Source: Chloroflexota bacterium
GTDB lineage: Bacteria > Chloroflexota > Anaerolineae > Anaerolineales > Villigracilaceae
Direction of reading: 5' to 3'
Assembly (NCBI GenBank): GCA_016234535.1
Contig: JACRBH010000246.1
Coordinates: 91,088-143,761, forward strand
DNA: 52,674 bases
The position numbers and the translations under genes are program-made. The notes under the pieces were generated by a model. The model saw only the letters and a program-made list of their open reading frames with translations, ran no database searches and was not told the DNA's origin. Shown piece by piece: positions 7,102 to 16,087 of this stretch (position 1 is the stretch's first letter; every line of letters starts with the position of its first letter).

Positions 7102-9246
7102 ATGAGCAGCACCAGCGCCCCCGAAAAACAAATATACCTTGATACTTCACTTCCTTTTTCTGAGCGAGTAAAGGACCTGATCGCGCAGCTCACCCTTGAT
7201 GAAAAAGTCAGCATGATGAATCACCCGGCACAGGGCGTGCCGCGTCTAAACATTCCCGGTTACAACTATTGGAGTGAAGCGTTGCACGGAATTGCCCGCA
7301 ATGGACGCGCCACTGTGTTTCCGCAGGCGATTGGCATGGCGGCGACCTGGGATAAGGAACTGATTCATCAAGTGGCATCCGCCATCAGCGACGAAGGACG
7401 CGCAAAATATCACGCCGCATTGCGCCGCAACGGATATACCGATCAATATCAGGGATTAACCTTTTGGTCGCCGAATGTGAATATTTTCCGTGACCCGCGC
7501 TGGGGGCGTGGACAGGAAACCTGGGGCGAAGACCCATTCTTTACCGGTGAAATGGCCTCGGCCTTCGTGAAGGGATTGCAGGGAGATGATCCCAAATACC
7601 TGAAAACGGCAGCCTGTGCCAAACATTTTGCAGTTCATTCGGGGCCGGAGAAAGATCGTCATACCTTCAATGCGGTTGTGACAAAACGCGAGTTGTACGA
7701 CACCTACCTGCCTGCCTTCAAAAAACTGGTGACCGAAGCCAAAGTCGAATCGGTCATGGGCGCATACAACCGCACTCTCGATGAAGTCTGCTGTGCCAGC
7801 AAACTTTTGCTTGAAGATATTCTGCGGGGCGAATGGGGCTTTGAAGGTCACGTCGTCTCAGATTGTATGGCTCTGTCAGATTTTCATCTCCATCACAAGG
7901 TCACGAAAGATGCGGCAGAATCAGCCGCGCTCGCTTTGCAGCACGGATGCGATATCGGCTGCGACCACGTCTTCAATGAAATTCCTGAAGCCATCGCGCG
8001 CGGACTCATCACCGAAGCGGATGTTGATCGCGCTCTTGAGCGCACGCTTGGCACTCGCTTCAAACTCGGCATGTTCGACCCTGCTGAAGATGTTCCGTTT
8101 GCATCCATCACTACCGATGTGGTTGCCTGTGACGCGCATCGTCAACTGGCGTATCGAACGGCAACTGAAGCGGTGGTTCTGCTCAAGAATAAAAATAACA
8201 TCCTGCCGATCAAACCATCCACGAAAAAGATATTTGTCACAGGCCCCACAGCCACGAGCATGGAAGTTTTACTTGGCAACTATTACGGTTTCAACAACCA
8301 GATGGTCACCCTGCTTGAAGGTATTACGGGCCGCCTCCCCGAAGGCATGGGCATGGAATATACATCTGGCGCAATGCTGAAACATCCGCGCGAGATCAAG
8401 AATACATGGGCGCCCGATATGGCGCAGTCCGCCGATTTCGCAATTGTTTGCGCCGGGCTTTCCTCATTCCTTGAAGGCGAGGAAGGTGAGTCGCTTCTCT
8501 CTCCGCAAAACGGCGACCGTGAAAGTATCTCGCTTCCTGAAAGTCAAATCAATTACATCAAGGAACTTGCGATACACGGAGTGAAGATCGTGCTCGTGGT
8601 TACAGGTGGCAGCCCCATTGCGCTGGGTGAAGTGGAGGACATGGTGGATGCCATCCTCTTTGTTTGGTATCCCGGCATGGAGGGCGGCAAGGCCGTTGCG
8701 GATGTTCTCTTCGGCGATGTTTCACCCTCGGGCAAACTTCCGCTCACTTTCCCCAAGTCCCTCGATCAACTCCCCGCCTTCGACGATTACAGCATGAAGG
8801 GCCGCACCTATCGCTACATGACCGAAGAACCTTTGTATCCATTTGGTTTTGGCCTGAGCTACAGCCGCTTTGAATATTCGGAATTACAACTCGATAAAAC
8901 GAATCTTACGCCTGGAGATTCTCTCAACGTGAGCCTGACCCTGCGCAACAGCGGCGCTTCGGACTCAGCCGAAGTTGTTCAGTTTTACCTGAGCGATATC
9001 CACGCTGCAAGCATTGTCCCCTACCATCACCTCGTTGGCTTTGAAAGAGTCACGCTCAAGGCAGGCGAAAGCCGCACATTGAAATTTACCATCACCCCGG
9101 AAATGATGTCCTTCTTCAACGATGACGGCAAACTAACTCTCGAACCCGGTGAATTCCGTTTGGAAGTCGGTGGATGTTCACCCGGCAAACGCGGTCAGGA
9201 ATTGGGAGCGCCTGTGCCGTTGATCGCGCTGTTCCAGGTAAAGTAA
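7102..9246 (+). CDS. Glycoside hydrolase family 3 (beta-xylosidase or beta-glucosidase)
   Basis: Hydrolyses the non-reducing beta-linked sugar from short oligosaccharides. No signal peptide, so it should act in the cytoplasm on imported sugars. Domains: GH3 N-terminal barrel (about 20-310; substrate-side motifs YWSEALHGIARNG and KHFAVHSGPEKDRH), GH3 C-terminal domain (about 340-570; SGKLPLTFPKS) and a fibronectin-III-like tail (about 610-700). The nucleophile should be Asp254 in VVSDCMALSD, and the general acid lies probably in the GEEGES segment. The YWSEALHG and KHFAVHSG motifs resemble xylan 1,4-beta-xylosidase-type GH3 enzymes, which fits xylA and xylB nearby, but beta-glucosidase activity is possible. 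Shine-Dalgarno AAGGAG lies 8 nt before the ATG. Confidence 0.92.
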   Translation: MSSTSAPEKQIYLDTSLPFSERVKDLIAQLTLDEKVSMMNHPAQGVPRLNIPGYNYWSEALHGIARNGRATVFPQAIGMAATWDKELIHQVASAISDEGRAKYHAALRRNGYTDQYQGLTFWSPNVNIFRDPRWGRGQETWGEDPFFTGEMASAFVKGLQGDDPKYLKTAACAKHFAVHSGPEKDRHTFNAVVTKRELYDTYLPAFKKLVTEAKVESVMGAYNRTLDEVCCASKLLLEDILRGEWGFEGHVVSDCMALSDFHLHHKVTKDAAESAALALQHGCDIGCDHVFNEIPEAIARGLITEADVDRALERTLGTRFKLGMFDPAEDVPFASITTDVVACDAHRQLAYRTATEAVVLLKNKNNILPIKPSTKKIFVTGPTATSMEVLLGNYYGFNNQMVTLLEGITGRLPEGMGMEYTSGAMLKHPREIKNTWAPDMAQSADFAIVCAGLSSFLEGEEGESLLSPQNGDRESISLPESQINYIKELAIHGVKIVLVVTGGSPIALGEVEDMVDAILFVWYPGMEGGKAVADVLFGDVSPSGKLPLTFPKSLDQLPAFDDYSMKGRTYRYMTEEPLYPFGFGLSYSRFEYSELQLDKTNLTPGDSLNVSLTLRNSGASDSAEVVQFYLSDIHAASIVPYHHLVGFERVTLKAGESRTLKFTITPEMMSFFNDDGKLTLEPGEFRLEVGGCSPGKRGQELGAPVPLIALFQVK

Positions 9247-9273
9247 AAACAAATAGGATCTTCGCCTGGACTG

Positions 9274-9312
9274 CAAAATCTCCTGGTTTTGCGTCAAAGT
9301 CAGGAGATTTTG
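9274..9312. terminator. Hairpin after the GH3 gene
   Basis: A 12-bp stem, CAAAATCTCCTG (9274-9285) with CAGGAGATTTTG (9301-9312), around a 15-nt loop. No T-run follows; it may be an RNA-processing or weak terminator site between the GH3 and mutarotase-like genes. Confidence 0.45.
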
Positions 9313-9394
9313 GACACCGAAGCGAAAGCCCTGACAAAATGAACGAGATCTAAACTCTTTTGAAGAGATAAAACTGTCGTTGGAGTTTACATTA

Positions 9395-10282
9395 ATGGAT
9401 ACTGTGAATTTTATGGGGCACGAATGCGTCTCATTGGAAAACGAAATAATACAACTGCTGATTTCCCGTTCCATAGGACCGCGCATTCTCTCCTTAAGAT
9501 TTGCAGGCGCTGAAAACGTATTGGCGGAACTGCCCGATTTTGTAACAGATTGCCCCGGTTCTGGAACCTATCATTTCTATGGCGGACATCGTTTGTGGCA
9601 CGCACCGGAAATCCCAAGCCGTACCTACCAACCAGATGATGCCCCTGTCGAGATTTGCCCTGCTGAAAATGGACTGGTTGTCACGCAGAACGTGGAATCC
9701 AAAACAGGTATGCAAAAATCGATGGAGATTTATTTGCCGAGTGATGCTCCGCAAGTTGTCATTACTCATCGCTTGTCCAATCATGGTTTGTGGCCGGTGA
9801 CAAGCGCACCGTGGGCCATCACACAATTAAGACCTGGCGGTGTGGCGATCCTTCCGCAATCTCATGCAGAGACTCGGGAGTTGCCCAACCGCACGTTGAC
9901 TCTCTGGCCGTACACGAGTTTATCCAACCCCAATGTGAGTTTTGGAAGGCATCATATTTTAGTGCGTGCAGAAATGAATGAAGCGTTCAAAGTCGGTTTT
10001 CCAAATCCGCGCGGTTGGCTGGCATATTGGTTGGATGGAGTACTTTTTGTAAAACGCGCCAATTATGAAGCACGGTCTGCTTATTTTGATTTCGGCAGTT
10101 CGAGTGAATGTTATTGCAACGACCAATTTATTGAATTGGAAACACTGGCCCCCATCAGCACAATTGAACCTGGCGCGACTGTTGCCCACGTGGAGACTTG
10201 GGAGCTTTTCAAGGACATCGATCCTCCGCGTGAAGAGAAAGATGTACAAGTTCTGGTTGAAAAATTAGGTTTGGAGAAATGA
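9395..10282 (+). CDS. DUF4380-like / aldose 1-epimerase-fold protein
   Basis: Probable sugar-binding beta-sandwich protein of the galactose mutarotase-like superfamily, possibly interconverting anomers of xylose or glucose before phosphorylation. I see no signal peptide. Features resembling the superfamily are the opening LLISRSIGPRILSLRFAG and the motif YHFYGGHRLWHAPE (around residues 60-73), whose histidines could be active-site residues; the classic Asp/Glu pair of GalM is not certain to me. I use ATG 9395 (295 aa; GGAG at 9381-9384) rather than TTG 9380. The stop overlaps the first of two candidate xylulokinase starts, so the genes are one operon. The family is moderately sure; the enzyme activity is inference from context. 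Confidence 0.65.
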   Translation: MDTVNFMGHECVSLENEIIQLLISRSIGPRILSLRFAGAENVLAELPDFVTDCPGSGTYHFYGGHRLWHAPEIPSRTYQPDDAPVEICPAENGLVVTQNVESKTGMQKSMEIYLPSDAPQVVITHRLSNHGLWPVTSAPWAITQLRPGGVAILPQSHAETRELPNRTLTLWPYTSLSNPNVSFGRHHILVRAEMNEAFKVGFPNPRGWLAYWLDGVLFVKRANYEARSAYFDFGSSSECYCNDQFIELETLAPISTIEPGATVAHVETWELFKDIDPPREEKDVQVLVEKLGLEK

Positions 10283-10284
10283 CC

Positions 10285-11781
10285 ATGGATTACTTTCTCG
10301 GCATTGATACATCCACAACTTCCAGCAAGGCCTTGTTGATCGACTCAAATGGCGAAGTGATCGCAGTCGCATCTTCGCCGCACACATTGCAAACGCCGAA
10401 GCCGCTCTGGTCGGAACAGAATCCGCTGGAGTGGTGGGATGCGGTGTCAGCGAGTATTAAGTCCGTTTTGGAAAAAGCAGGCGTGAGCGGGGAAAGAGTC
10501 GTCGCAGTGGGTTTGACGGGGCAAATGCATGGGCTTGTCCTTCTTGATAAAGCTGGGAATGTCCTTCGTCCAGCCATCCTGTGGAATGACCAGCGCACGC
10601 AGAGTCAATGCGATGAAATTCATCGACGAATTGGAAAAGAAAAATTTATTCAGATCACAGGCAACGTTGCGCTGACGGGTTTTACCGCACCGAAGATTTT
10701 ATGGGTGCAGGAAAACGAACCCGAGGTGTATGCCAAAGCAAAGCATGTTTTGCTGCCGAAGGATTACATCCGCTTGAAGTTGACGGGTGAGTACGCGATG
10801 GATAAGGCCGATGGTGCGGGCACGGTTTTGTTTGATTTGAAATTGCGCAATTGGTCTGCGGAAGTTTTGAGTGCGTTGGGTATCGATGCCGCGTGGATGC
10901 CGCGCACGTTTGAAGGAACGGAATTCACAGGGCATATCACAGAAGAAGCCGCAGCACTCACTGGACTGAAAGTTGGTACGCCCATCGCGGCAGGCGGCGG
11001 CGACCAGGCCGCGCAAGCCGTGGGCGTGGGCGCAGTGGAAGCGGGCATTGTCGGGCTGACGGTGGGAACGAGTGGCGTGATCTTTGCGACGACTCCATCG
11101 GCGTTGATCGAGCCCGAAGGCAGGCTTCATGCATTTTGTCATGCGGTGCCGGGCATGTGGCACTTCATGGGTGTGATGCTTTCGGCGGCAGGGAGTTTGC
11201 AATGGTATCGCGACACGCTTGCGCCCGATGTGAGTTTTGATGATCTCGCGAAGGAAGCTGAATCTGCTCCTGCAGGATGCGAAGGGCTGTTGTTCCTTCC
11301 GTATCTGAGCGGCGAACGCACGCCGTATCCTGACCCATTGGCTCGCGGTTCGTTCATTGGATTAACTCTTCGCCACACGCGCGCACACATGACTCGCGCC
11401 GTGCTGGATGGCGTTGCCTTTGGTTTGAAGGATAGCTTTACGTTAATTCAAAACGCCGGGCTTGGAGAGATAACACAAGTCCGCGCTTCTGGCGGCGGCA
11501 CGAAGGGCGCGTTGTGGCGTCAAATTCTCGCTTCTGTTTTGGAAGCGGAGTTGGTCACGGTGAATACGTCTGAAGGCGCAGCGTTTGGCGCGGCTCTTCT
11601 TGCAGGTGTTGGTGCGGGTGCTTGGGCCGATGTTCCAACGGCGTGCAAGGAAACTGTTCGCATTACTGGGCAAACATTGCCCGATGATGAGCAGATGAAG
11701 GTTTATCGAAAGATGTATCCGATCTATCAGGATTTATATCCGACGTTGAAATCAAGTTTTGCGAAGTTGAGTTCTACATAA
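10285..11781 (+). CDS. xylB: Xylulokinase
   Basis: Phosphorylates D-xylulose to D-xylulose 5-phosphate with ATP, completing the route opened by xylA. FGGY-family kinase of 498 aa, the usual size. Two actin-like domains are present: the first starts FLGIDTSTTSSKALLID and holds GLTGQMHGLVLLD and AILWNDQRT; the second starts GTPIAAGGGDQAAQAVGVG, where Asp240 is the expected catalytic base; a late glycine-rich ATP site reads RASGGGTKGALW. The MHGL and GGGD motifs are typical of XylB rather than glycerol kinase. ATG 10285 is preferred over ATG 10279 because GGAG (10273-10276) is 8 nt from the former but only 2 from the latter. The gene sits directly behind the mutarotase-like gene and ends before a family A repeat. 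Confidence 0.95.
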   Translation: MDYFLGIDTSTTSSKALLIDSNGEVIAVASSPHTLQTPKPLWSEQNPLEWWDAVSASIKSVLEKAGVSGERVVAVGLTGQMHGLVLLDKAGNVLRPAILWNDQRTQSQCDEIHRRIGKEKFIQITGNVALTGFTAPKILWVQENEPEVYAKAKHVLLPKDYIRLKLTGEYAMDKADGAGTVLFDLKLRNWSAEVLSALGIDAAWMPRTFEGTEFTGHITEEAAALTGLKVGTPIAAGGGDQAAQAVGVGAVEAGIVGLTVGTSGVIFATTPSALIEPEGRLHAFCHAVPGMWHFMGVMLSAAGSLQWYRDTLAPDVSFDDLAKEAESAPAGCEGLLFLPYLSGERTPYPDPLARGSFIGLTLRHTRAHMTRAVLDGVAFGLKDSFTLIQNAGLGEITQVRASGGGTKGALWRQILASVLEAELVTVNTSEGAAFGAALLAGVGAGAWADVPTACKETVRITGQTLPDDEQMKVYRKMYPIYQDLYPTLKSSFAKLSST

Positions 11782-11785
11782 TCTC

Positions 11786-11877
11786 GTCATTGCGAGGAGG
11801 GCTTTAGCCCGACGAAGCAATCTCGGTCACTGTCTTGGAGATTGCTTCGGGCGGACGAACACCGCCCTCGCAATGAC
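11786..11877. repeat. Dispersed hairpin repeat, family A (complete copy)
   Basis: Near-perfect long palindrome between xylB and the GH94 gene: GTCATTGCGAGGAGGGC opens and GCCCTCGCAATGAC closes, with inner arms GAAGCAATCTC and GAGATTGCTTC. It could fold into a long hairpin in the transcript of either strand. Confidence 0.9.
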
Positions 11878-11894
11878 GTAACTAATGAGGCATT

Positions 11895-14375
11895 ATGCGT
11901 TACGGTCATTTTGATGATTCAAATCGTGAATATGTAATCGAAACTCCTGAAACCCCTTTGCCGTGGATCAATTATCTCGGCAGTGAATCTTATTTTGGAT
12001 TGATCTCCAACACCGCAGGCGGATATTCTTTTTACAAGGATGCACGCCTGCGACGTTTGACTCGCTATCGTTATAACAATGCTCCATTGGATTCTGGCGG
12101 ACGATACATTTATCTGCGCGATAACAAGGGCGAGGGAACCTCGCCCCTACAGTGGTCGCCAACCTGGATGCCGACTCGGACGCTGTTGGATTTTTACGAA
12201 TGCCGTCACGGCATGGGGTACACCAGTATTCTCTCAAAATTAAATGGAATCGAATCGCTGACTCGCTACTTTGTGCCGTTGGGCGAGAACCTCGAAATCT
12301 GGGAATTGACTCTCACCAATCAACGTGGCGAAGCTGCGGATTTATCAGTTTTCTCTGCGATTGAGTTCAATCTGTGGGATGCGATGGATGACGCGACAAA
12401 CTTCCAACGCAATTATTCCATCGGACAGGTCGAAGTCGTTGACGATGTGATCTATCACAAGACCGAATACCGTGAACGCCGCGATCATTTCGCTTATTTT
12501 GCCTGTTCTGAAAAACTGGCTGGCTTTGATACCCAACGGGATGATTTCCTTGGTACTTATCGTGGATGGGATTCTCCCAAGGTGGTGGAGACAGGTCAAT
12601 CGGCAGATTCGATCACACATGGCTGGCAGCCGATCGGCTCGCACCATGTCAAAGTTCAGTTGAAAGCGGGGGAACAGAAGAAAATAATTTTCATTCTCGG
12701 ATATCACGAAAATCCAAAGGATGCGAAGTTTGACCCTCCCGAATCACAGACCATTAACAAGCGTACCGTGCTTCCCATCATTTCCAAATACTTGAAAGCC
12801 GATGAAGTTGAAAAGGCGTTTCAGGCGTTGCGGGTTCATTGGAATACGCTGCTGGAGAAATTCCAAGTCAATACACCTGATGTGCATACGAATCGCATGG
12901 TCAATATCTGGAATGCGTATCAGACCATGATCACCTTCAACATGAGTCGCTCAGCTTCATATTTTGAAAGCGGCATTGGGCGTGGCATGGGATTCCGTGA
13001 CTCGGCACAGGATCTGCTTGGTTTCGTTCATCTCATCCCTGAGCGCGCGCGCGAACGGATTTTAGATTTGGCGGCCACGCAGCTTGAAACGGGCGGCGCG
13101 TATCATCAATACCAACCGCTGACCAAACGCGGTAATAATGATGTCGGTTCTGGCTTCAATGACGATCCGCTCTGGCTGGTGTTGGCGGTGACGGCGTATG
13201 TCAAAGAGACGGGCGACTTCAGTATTCTCAATGAACAAGTCCCTTACGACAACAAGCCCGGAAGCGAAGAAGCGCTTTATGGACATTTGCAGCGTTCCCT
13301 GCAATACACGCTGGATCGTCTTGGCCCGCATGAACTTCCTCTCATTGGCCGCGCGGATTGGAATGACTGCCTGAATCTGAATTGTTTCTCCGATACGCCG
13401 GGGCAATCCTTCCAGACGACCACGAATAAAGACGGCAAGGTGGCGGAAAGTGTTTTCATTGCCGGGTTGTTTGTGCTGGCGGCGAAGGAAATGATGGAAT
13501 TAACAAGAAAGATGAAAGAAGAAAGAGTGGATTCTTTCGTCTTTCATCTTTCATCTGAAGACTACGAACGCCATGCCAACAAAATGGAAATCACTATTTG
13601 GCAACACGGCTGGGATGGGGAATGGTTCTGCCGTGCGTATGATGATTTCAGTCACGTGCTGGGTTCGAAAGAAAACGATGAAGGCAAGATATTCATCGAG
13701 CCGCAGGGGATTTGCGTGATGGCAGATTTAGGCATTGAAAATGGCCGCGCCGAAAAAGCCATGAATTCGGTGGATGAGCATCTTGCCACTCCGCATGGAA
13801 TTGTTTTGCAGCAGCCTGCCTTCAGTAAATATTATTTGCATCTAGGCGAGATCTCATCCTACCCGCCGGGGTACAAGGAGAACGCGGGAATCTTTTGTCA
13901 CACCAATCCGTGGGTGATGATCTCGGAAGCGAAGATCGGGCGAGGGGATAAGGCGCATGATTATTATTCGCGCATCAATCCATCAGCGCGTGAAGAGATT
14001 AGCGAGTTACATCGCTGTGAGCCGTATGTCTATGCCCAGATGATTGCGGGCAAAGATGCGGCGACACATGGCGAAGCAAAGAACTCATGGCTCACGGGTA
14101 CAGCCGCGTGGAATTATGTCGCCATCACACAATGGATACTTGGGATTCGCCCGACGTATGACGGCTTGCAGGTTGCGCCGGTCATTCCGTCAGCGTGGGG
14201 AATGTTTGAGGTGGCTCGCAGCTATCGGGGAGTCCGATACGTTGTTCGGGTGGAGAGAAAAGGCGCGGGGAACAGAGTCCAGCTTGAGGTGGATGGAAAA
14301 TCCATTAGCGGAAATATCATCCCGCTGCCCGATGAGAATACAAAAGAAGTTCGGGCGCAAGTTACATTGACATAA
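11895..14375 (+). CDS. Cellobiose phosphorylase, GH94
   Basis: Phosphorolyses cellobiose to alpha-glucose 1-phosphate and glucose in the cytoplasm, saving ATP compared with hydrolysis. The start MRYGHFDDSNREYVIETP and the later INYLGSE, GGYSFYKDARLRRLTRYRYNN and YHKTEYRERRDH are hallmarks of true cellobiose phosphorylases rather than cellodextrin or chitobiose enzymes. The general acid is Asp488 in GRADWNDCLNLN. Length is 826 aa against about 811-822 usual; two stretches look inserted relative to the family: KGEGTSPLQ near residues 78-86 and a lysine/glutamate-rich segment near 538-553. Both coincide with inverted repeats in the DNA. GAGG lies shortly before the ATG. Its neighbour is a GH1 beta-glucosidase, giving two routes for cellobiose. 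Confidence 0.95.
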   Translation: MRYGHFDDSNREYVIETPETPLPWINYLGSESYFGLISNTAGGYSFYKDARLRRLTRYRYNNAPLDSGGRYIYLRDNKGEGTSPLQWSPTWMPTRTLLDFYECRHGMGYTSILSKLNGIESLTRYFVPLGENLEIWELTLTNQRGEAADLSVFSAIEFNLWDAMDDATNFQRNYSIGQVEVVDDVIYHKTEYRERRDHFAYFACSEKLAGFDTQRDDFLGTYRGWDSPKVVETGQSADSITHGWQPIGSHHVKVQLKAGEQKKIIFILGYHENPKDAKFDPPESQTINKRTVLPIISKYLKADEVEKAFQALRVHWNTLLEKFQVNTPDVHTNRMVNIWNAYQTMITFNMSRSASYFESGIGRGMGFRDSAQDLLGFVHLIPERARERILDLAATQLETGGAYHQYQPLTKRGNNDVGSGFNDDPLWLVLAVTAYVKETGDFSILNEQVPYDNKPGSEEALYGHLQRSLQYTLDRLGPHELPLIGRADWNDCLNLNCFSDTPGQSFQTTTNKDGKVAESVFIAGLFVLAAKEMMELTRKMKEERVDSFVFHLSSEDYERHANKMEITIWQHGWDGEWFCRAYDDFSHVLGSKENDEGKIFIEPQGICVMADLGIENGRAEKAMNSVDEHLATPHGIVLQQPAFSKYYLHLGEISSYPPGYKENAGIFCHTNPWVMISEAKIGRGDKAHDYYSRINPSAREEISELHRCEPYVYAQMIAGKDAATHGEAKNSWLTGTAAWNYVAITQWILGIRPTYDGLQVAPVIPSAWGMFEVARSYRGVRYVVRVERKGAGNRVQLEVDGKSISGNIIPLPDENTKEVRAQVTLT
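12126..12152 (+). repeat. Small inverted repeat inserted in frame in the GH94 gene
   Basis: GGGCGA (12128-12133) faces TCGCCC (12141-12146), followed by CTAC. The 27-bp stretch reads through as KGEGTSPLQ at a point where the Cellulomonas cellobiose phosphorylase I remember has no equivalent residues. It resembles a dispersed GGGCGAGG...CTCGCCCCTAC element rather than coding sequence. Confidence 0.6.
13509..13550 (+). repeat. Second inverted repeat inside the GH94 gene
   Basis: A 17-nt arm AAGATGAAAGAAGAAAG (13509-13525) faces CTTTCGTCTTTCATCTT (13534-13550) with one mismatch and an 8-nt loop. It encodes the charged segment KMKEERVDSFVFHL, which looks like an extra surface loop. Confidence 0.65.
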
Positions 14376-14390
14376 TAATGACCTTGCGCG

Positions 14391-14472
14391 GTGTCGTGTT
14401 GAGCCGCTTTGCGGCGAAACACCACTACGATTATCTCAGAGATGCTTCGCTTCGCTCCGCTCAGCATGACAC
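14391..14472. repeat. Dispersed repeat between the GH94 and GH1 genes
   Basis: Outer arms GTGTCGTGTTGAG (14391-14403) and CTCAGCATGACAC (14460-14472) pair with G-T wobbles; the inner part holds GCTTCGCTTCGCTCCGCTC. It is a third type of hairpin element, distinct from families A and B. Confidence 0.6.
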
Positions 14473-14511
14473 ATGCATAAGGTGATTTAACAATTTTTTT
14501 GGAGAACATAA

Positions 14512-15858
14512 ATGGATAAAAAAGTATTTCAATTCCCGAAGGATTTTATCTGGGGTGCGGCAACCGCATCCTATCAGATCGAAGGCGCGTGGAATGAGGA
14601 TGAAAAAGGTGAAAGCATTTGGGATCGGTTCAGTCATACACCGGGAATGGTTCAGGATGGAGACACAGGCGATATGGCCTGCGATCATTATCATCGCTGG
14701 GAAGATGACCTTGAAATGATAAAGAAGCTGGGGTTGAAAGCCTATCGTTTTTCAACGGCCTGGCCGCGTGTATTGCCCAGTGGAAGCGGTTCTGTGAGCG
14801 AGGCCGGGTTGGAATTTTATAGCAGGCTGGTGGATGGCTTGTTGAAGTTGGATATCGAACCGTATGTCACTTTGTATCATTGGGACCTGCCGCAAAAATT
14901 GCAGGATAAAGGCGGCTGGCCTGCGCGCGAGACCGCGGATGCCTTTGTTGAATATGTGGATATGATCACCCGCGTATTGGGTGACCGGGTTAAAAATTGG
15001 ATCACGCTCAATGAGCCGTGGGTCAGCGCATTTGTCGGTTATCGTGACGGACGCCATGCGCCCGGTCACATCGACTTGCATGAGGCGTTGGCGGCCTCGC
15101 ATCATTTGCTGCTTGCGCATGGAATGGCTGTTCCCGTTATTCGCAGTAACAGCCGTGATGCAAATGTTGGCATCACGTTGAATATGTCTCCGCAATATCC
15201 CGCATCTTCCAGCGTTGCGGATCGCGCTGCGGCGACCTGGGGGGATGGATACATCAATCGCTGGTTTCTTGACCCTTTGACCGGGCGCGGGTATCCACAG
15301 GATATGGTTGATTCGTTTGGCGACGAGATGACCTTCGTTCAGCCAGGTGATTTGGAATCTGCTGCTGTTCCGCTGGATTTTATCGGCGTCAATTATTACA
15401 CGCGCAATATCGCCCGCTCTGAAAAAGTCAGCGAAGCGGAAAATGCCCCGCAGACGGTGTTCCGCAGCGATGAAATTACCGAGATGGATTGGGAAGTTTT
15501 CCCCGAGGGGCTTTATAAGACGCTGGGGCGCTTATATTTTGATTACGACTTCCCGGTCATTCACATCACGGAAAATGGCGCGGCTTTCAATGATCAAGTC
15601 GGCGCTGACGGTGAAGTGGATGACCCGGCGCGCCTTTCTTATATCAAACGTCATTTGGAGCAAGTCCACCGGGCGATTGAGGCCGGTATCCCGGTCAAGG
15701 GCTACTTCGCCTGGTCGCTGATGGATAACTTTGAATGGGGATACGGATATTCCAAACGCTTCGGCCTGGTGTATGTGGATTATCAGACTCAGCAGCGCAT
15801 TATCAAATCCAGCGCAAAGTGGTATCAACGGGTGATCGAAACTAACGCAGTTGAATAA
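14512..15858 (+). CDS. Beta-glucosidase, glycoside hydrolase family 1
   Basis: Retaining beta-glucosidase (possibly also beta-galactosidase or fucosidase) acting on cellobiose and short cello-oligosaccharides in the cytoplasm. The 448-aa single TIM-barrel length is typical. Diagnostic elements are FPKDFIWGAATASYQIEGA at the N-terminus, the acid/base Glu168 in TLNEPW, the nucleophile Glu354 in HITENGAAF, and WSLMDNFEWGYGYSKRFGL near the C-terminus. There is no signal peptide. A strong Shine-Dalgarno (GGAG, 8 nt) precedes the ATG. It ends the beta-glycan block, being followed by the inverted copy of repeat B and a strong hairpin. Confidence 0.96.
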   Translation: MDKKVFQFPKDFIWGAATASYQIEGAWNEDEKGESIWDRFSHTPGMVQDGDTGDMACDHYHRWEDDLEMIKKLGLKAYRFSTAWPRVLPSGSGSVSEAGLEFYSRLVDGLLKLDIEPYVTLYHWDLPQKLQDKGGWPARETADAFVEYVDMITRVLGDRVKNWITLNEPWVSAFVGYRDGRHAPGHIDLHEALAASHHLLLAHGMAVPVIRSNSRDANVGITLNMSPQYPASSSVADRAAATWGDGYINRWFLDPLTGRGYPQDMVDSFGDEMTFVQPGDLESAAVPLDFIGVNYYTRNIARSEKVSEAENAPQTVFRSDEITEMDWEVFPEGLYKTLGRLYFDYDFPVIHITENGAAFNDQVGADGEVDDPARLSYIKRHLEQVHRAIEAGIPVKGYFAWSLMDNFEWGYGYSKRFGLVYVDYQTQQRIIKSSAKWYQRVIETNAVE

Positions 15859-15869
15859 CCTGTTAACTC

Positions 15870-15962
15870 ACCATACGCAGTCCAGCCTGTAGCGCGACAT
15901 TTATGTCGCCCATTTTGCGAGACTGCGAAGCGTCTCGCGTTACCGCGTAAGGTGAGCCGTTA
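15870..15962. repeat. Dispersed repeat, family B (second copy, inverted)
   Basis: Reverse complement of the element at 6874-6958 with very few differences over about 85 bp (shared GCGACATTTATGTCGCCC core and GCGAGACTGCGAAGCGTCTCG). Confidence 0.85.
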
Positions 15963-16002
15963 ACCACGCTTTTGAAATTCAGAAATGAAACCTCCAAACC
16001 CC

Positions 16003-16047
16003 ATTACAAAAACTGGATGAGCAACCCGCCCATCCAGTTTTTGTAAT
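16003..16047. terminator. Strong hairpin terminator between the two sugar loci
   Basis: Perfect 17-bp arms (16003-16019, 16031-16047) with A-rich left and T-rich right flanks, so it could end the GH1 transcript. It also insulates the second LacI promoter 10 nt further on. Confidence 0.75.
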
Positions 16048-16057
16048 TCAGTTCGGA

Positions 16058-16087
16058 TTGACGTTTTGCAACCGAATATGCTAAACT
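16058..16087 (+). promoter_or_regulatory. Promoter of the second LacI-type regulator
   Basis: TTGACG (16058-16063) and TAAACT (16082-16087), spacer 18 nt. The -10 box abuts the operator at 16087-16100. Its GCTAAACT sequence recurs in the promoter at 19252-19280. Confidence 0.6.

Noticed and set aside
11786..11877. CRISPR repeat, attC site or insertion sequence
   Set aside because: The palindromes are single scattered copies without regular spacers, integron features or transposase genes.
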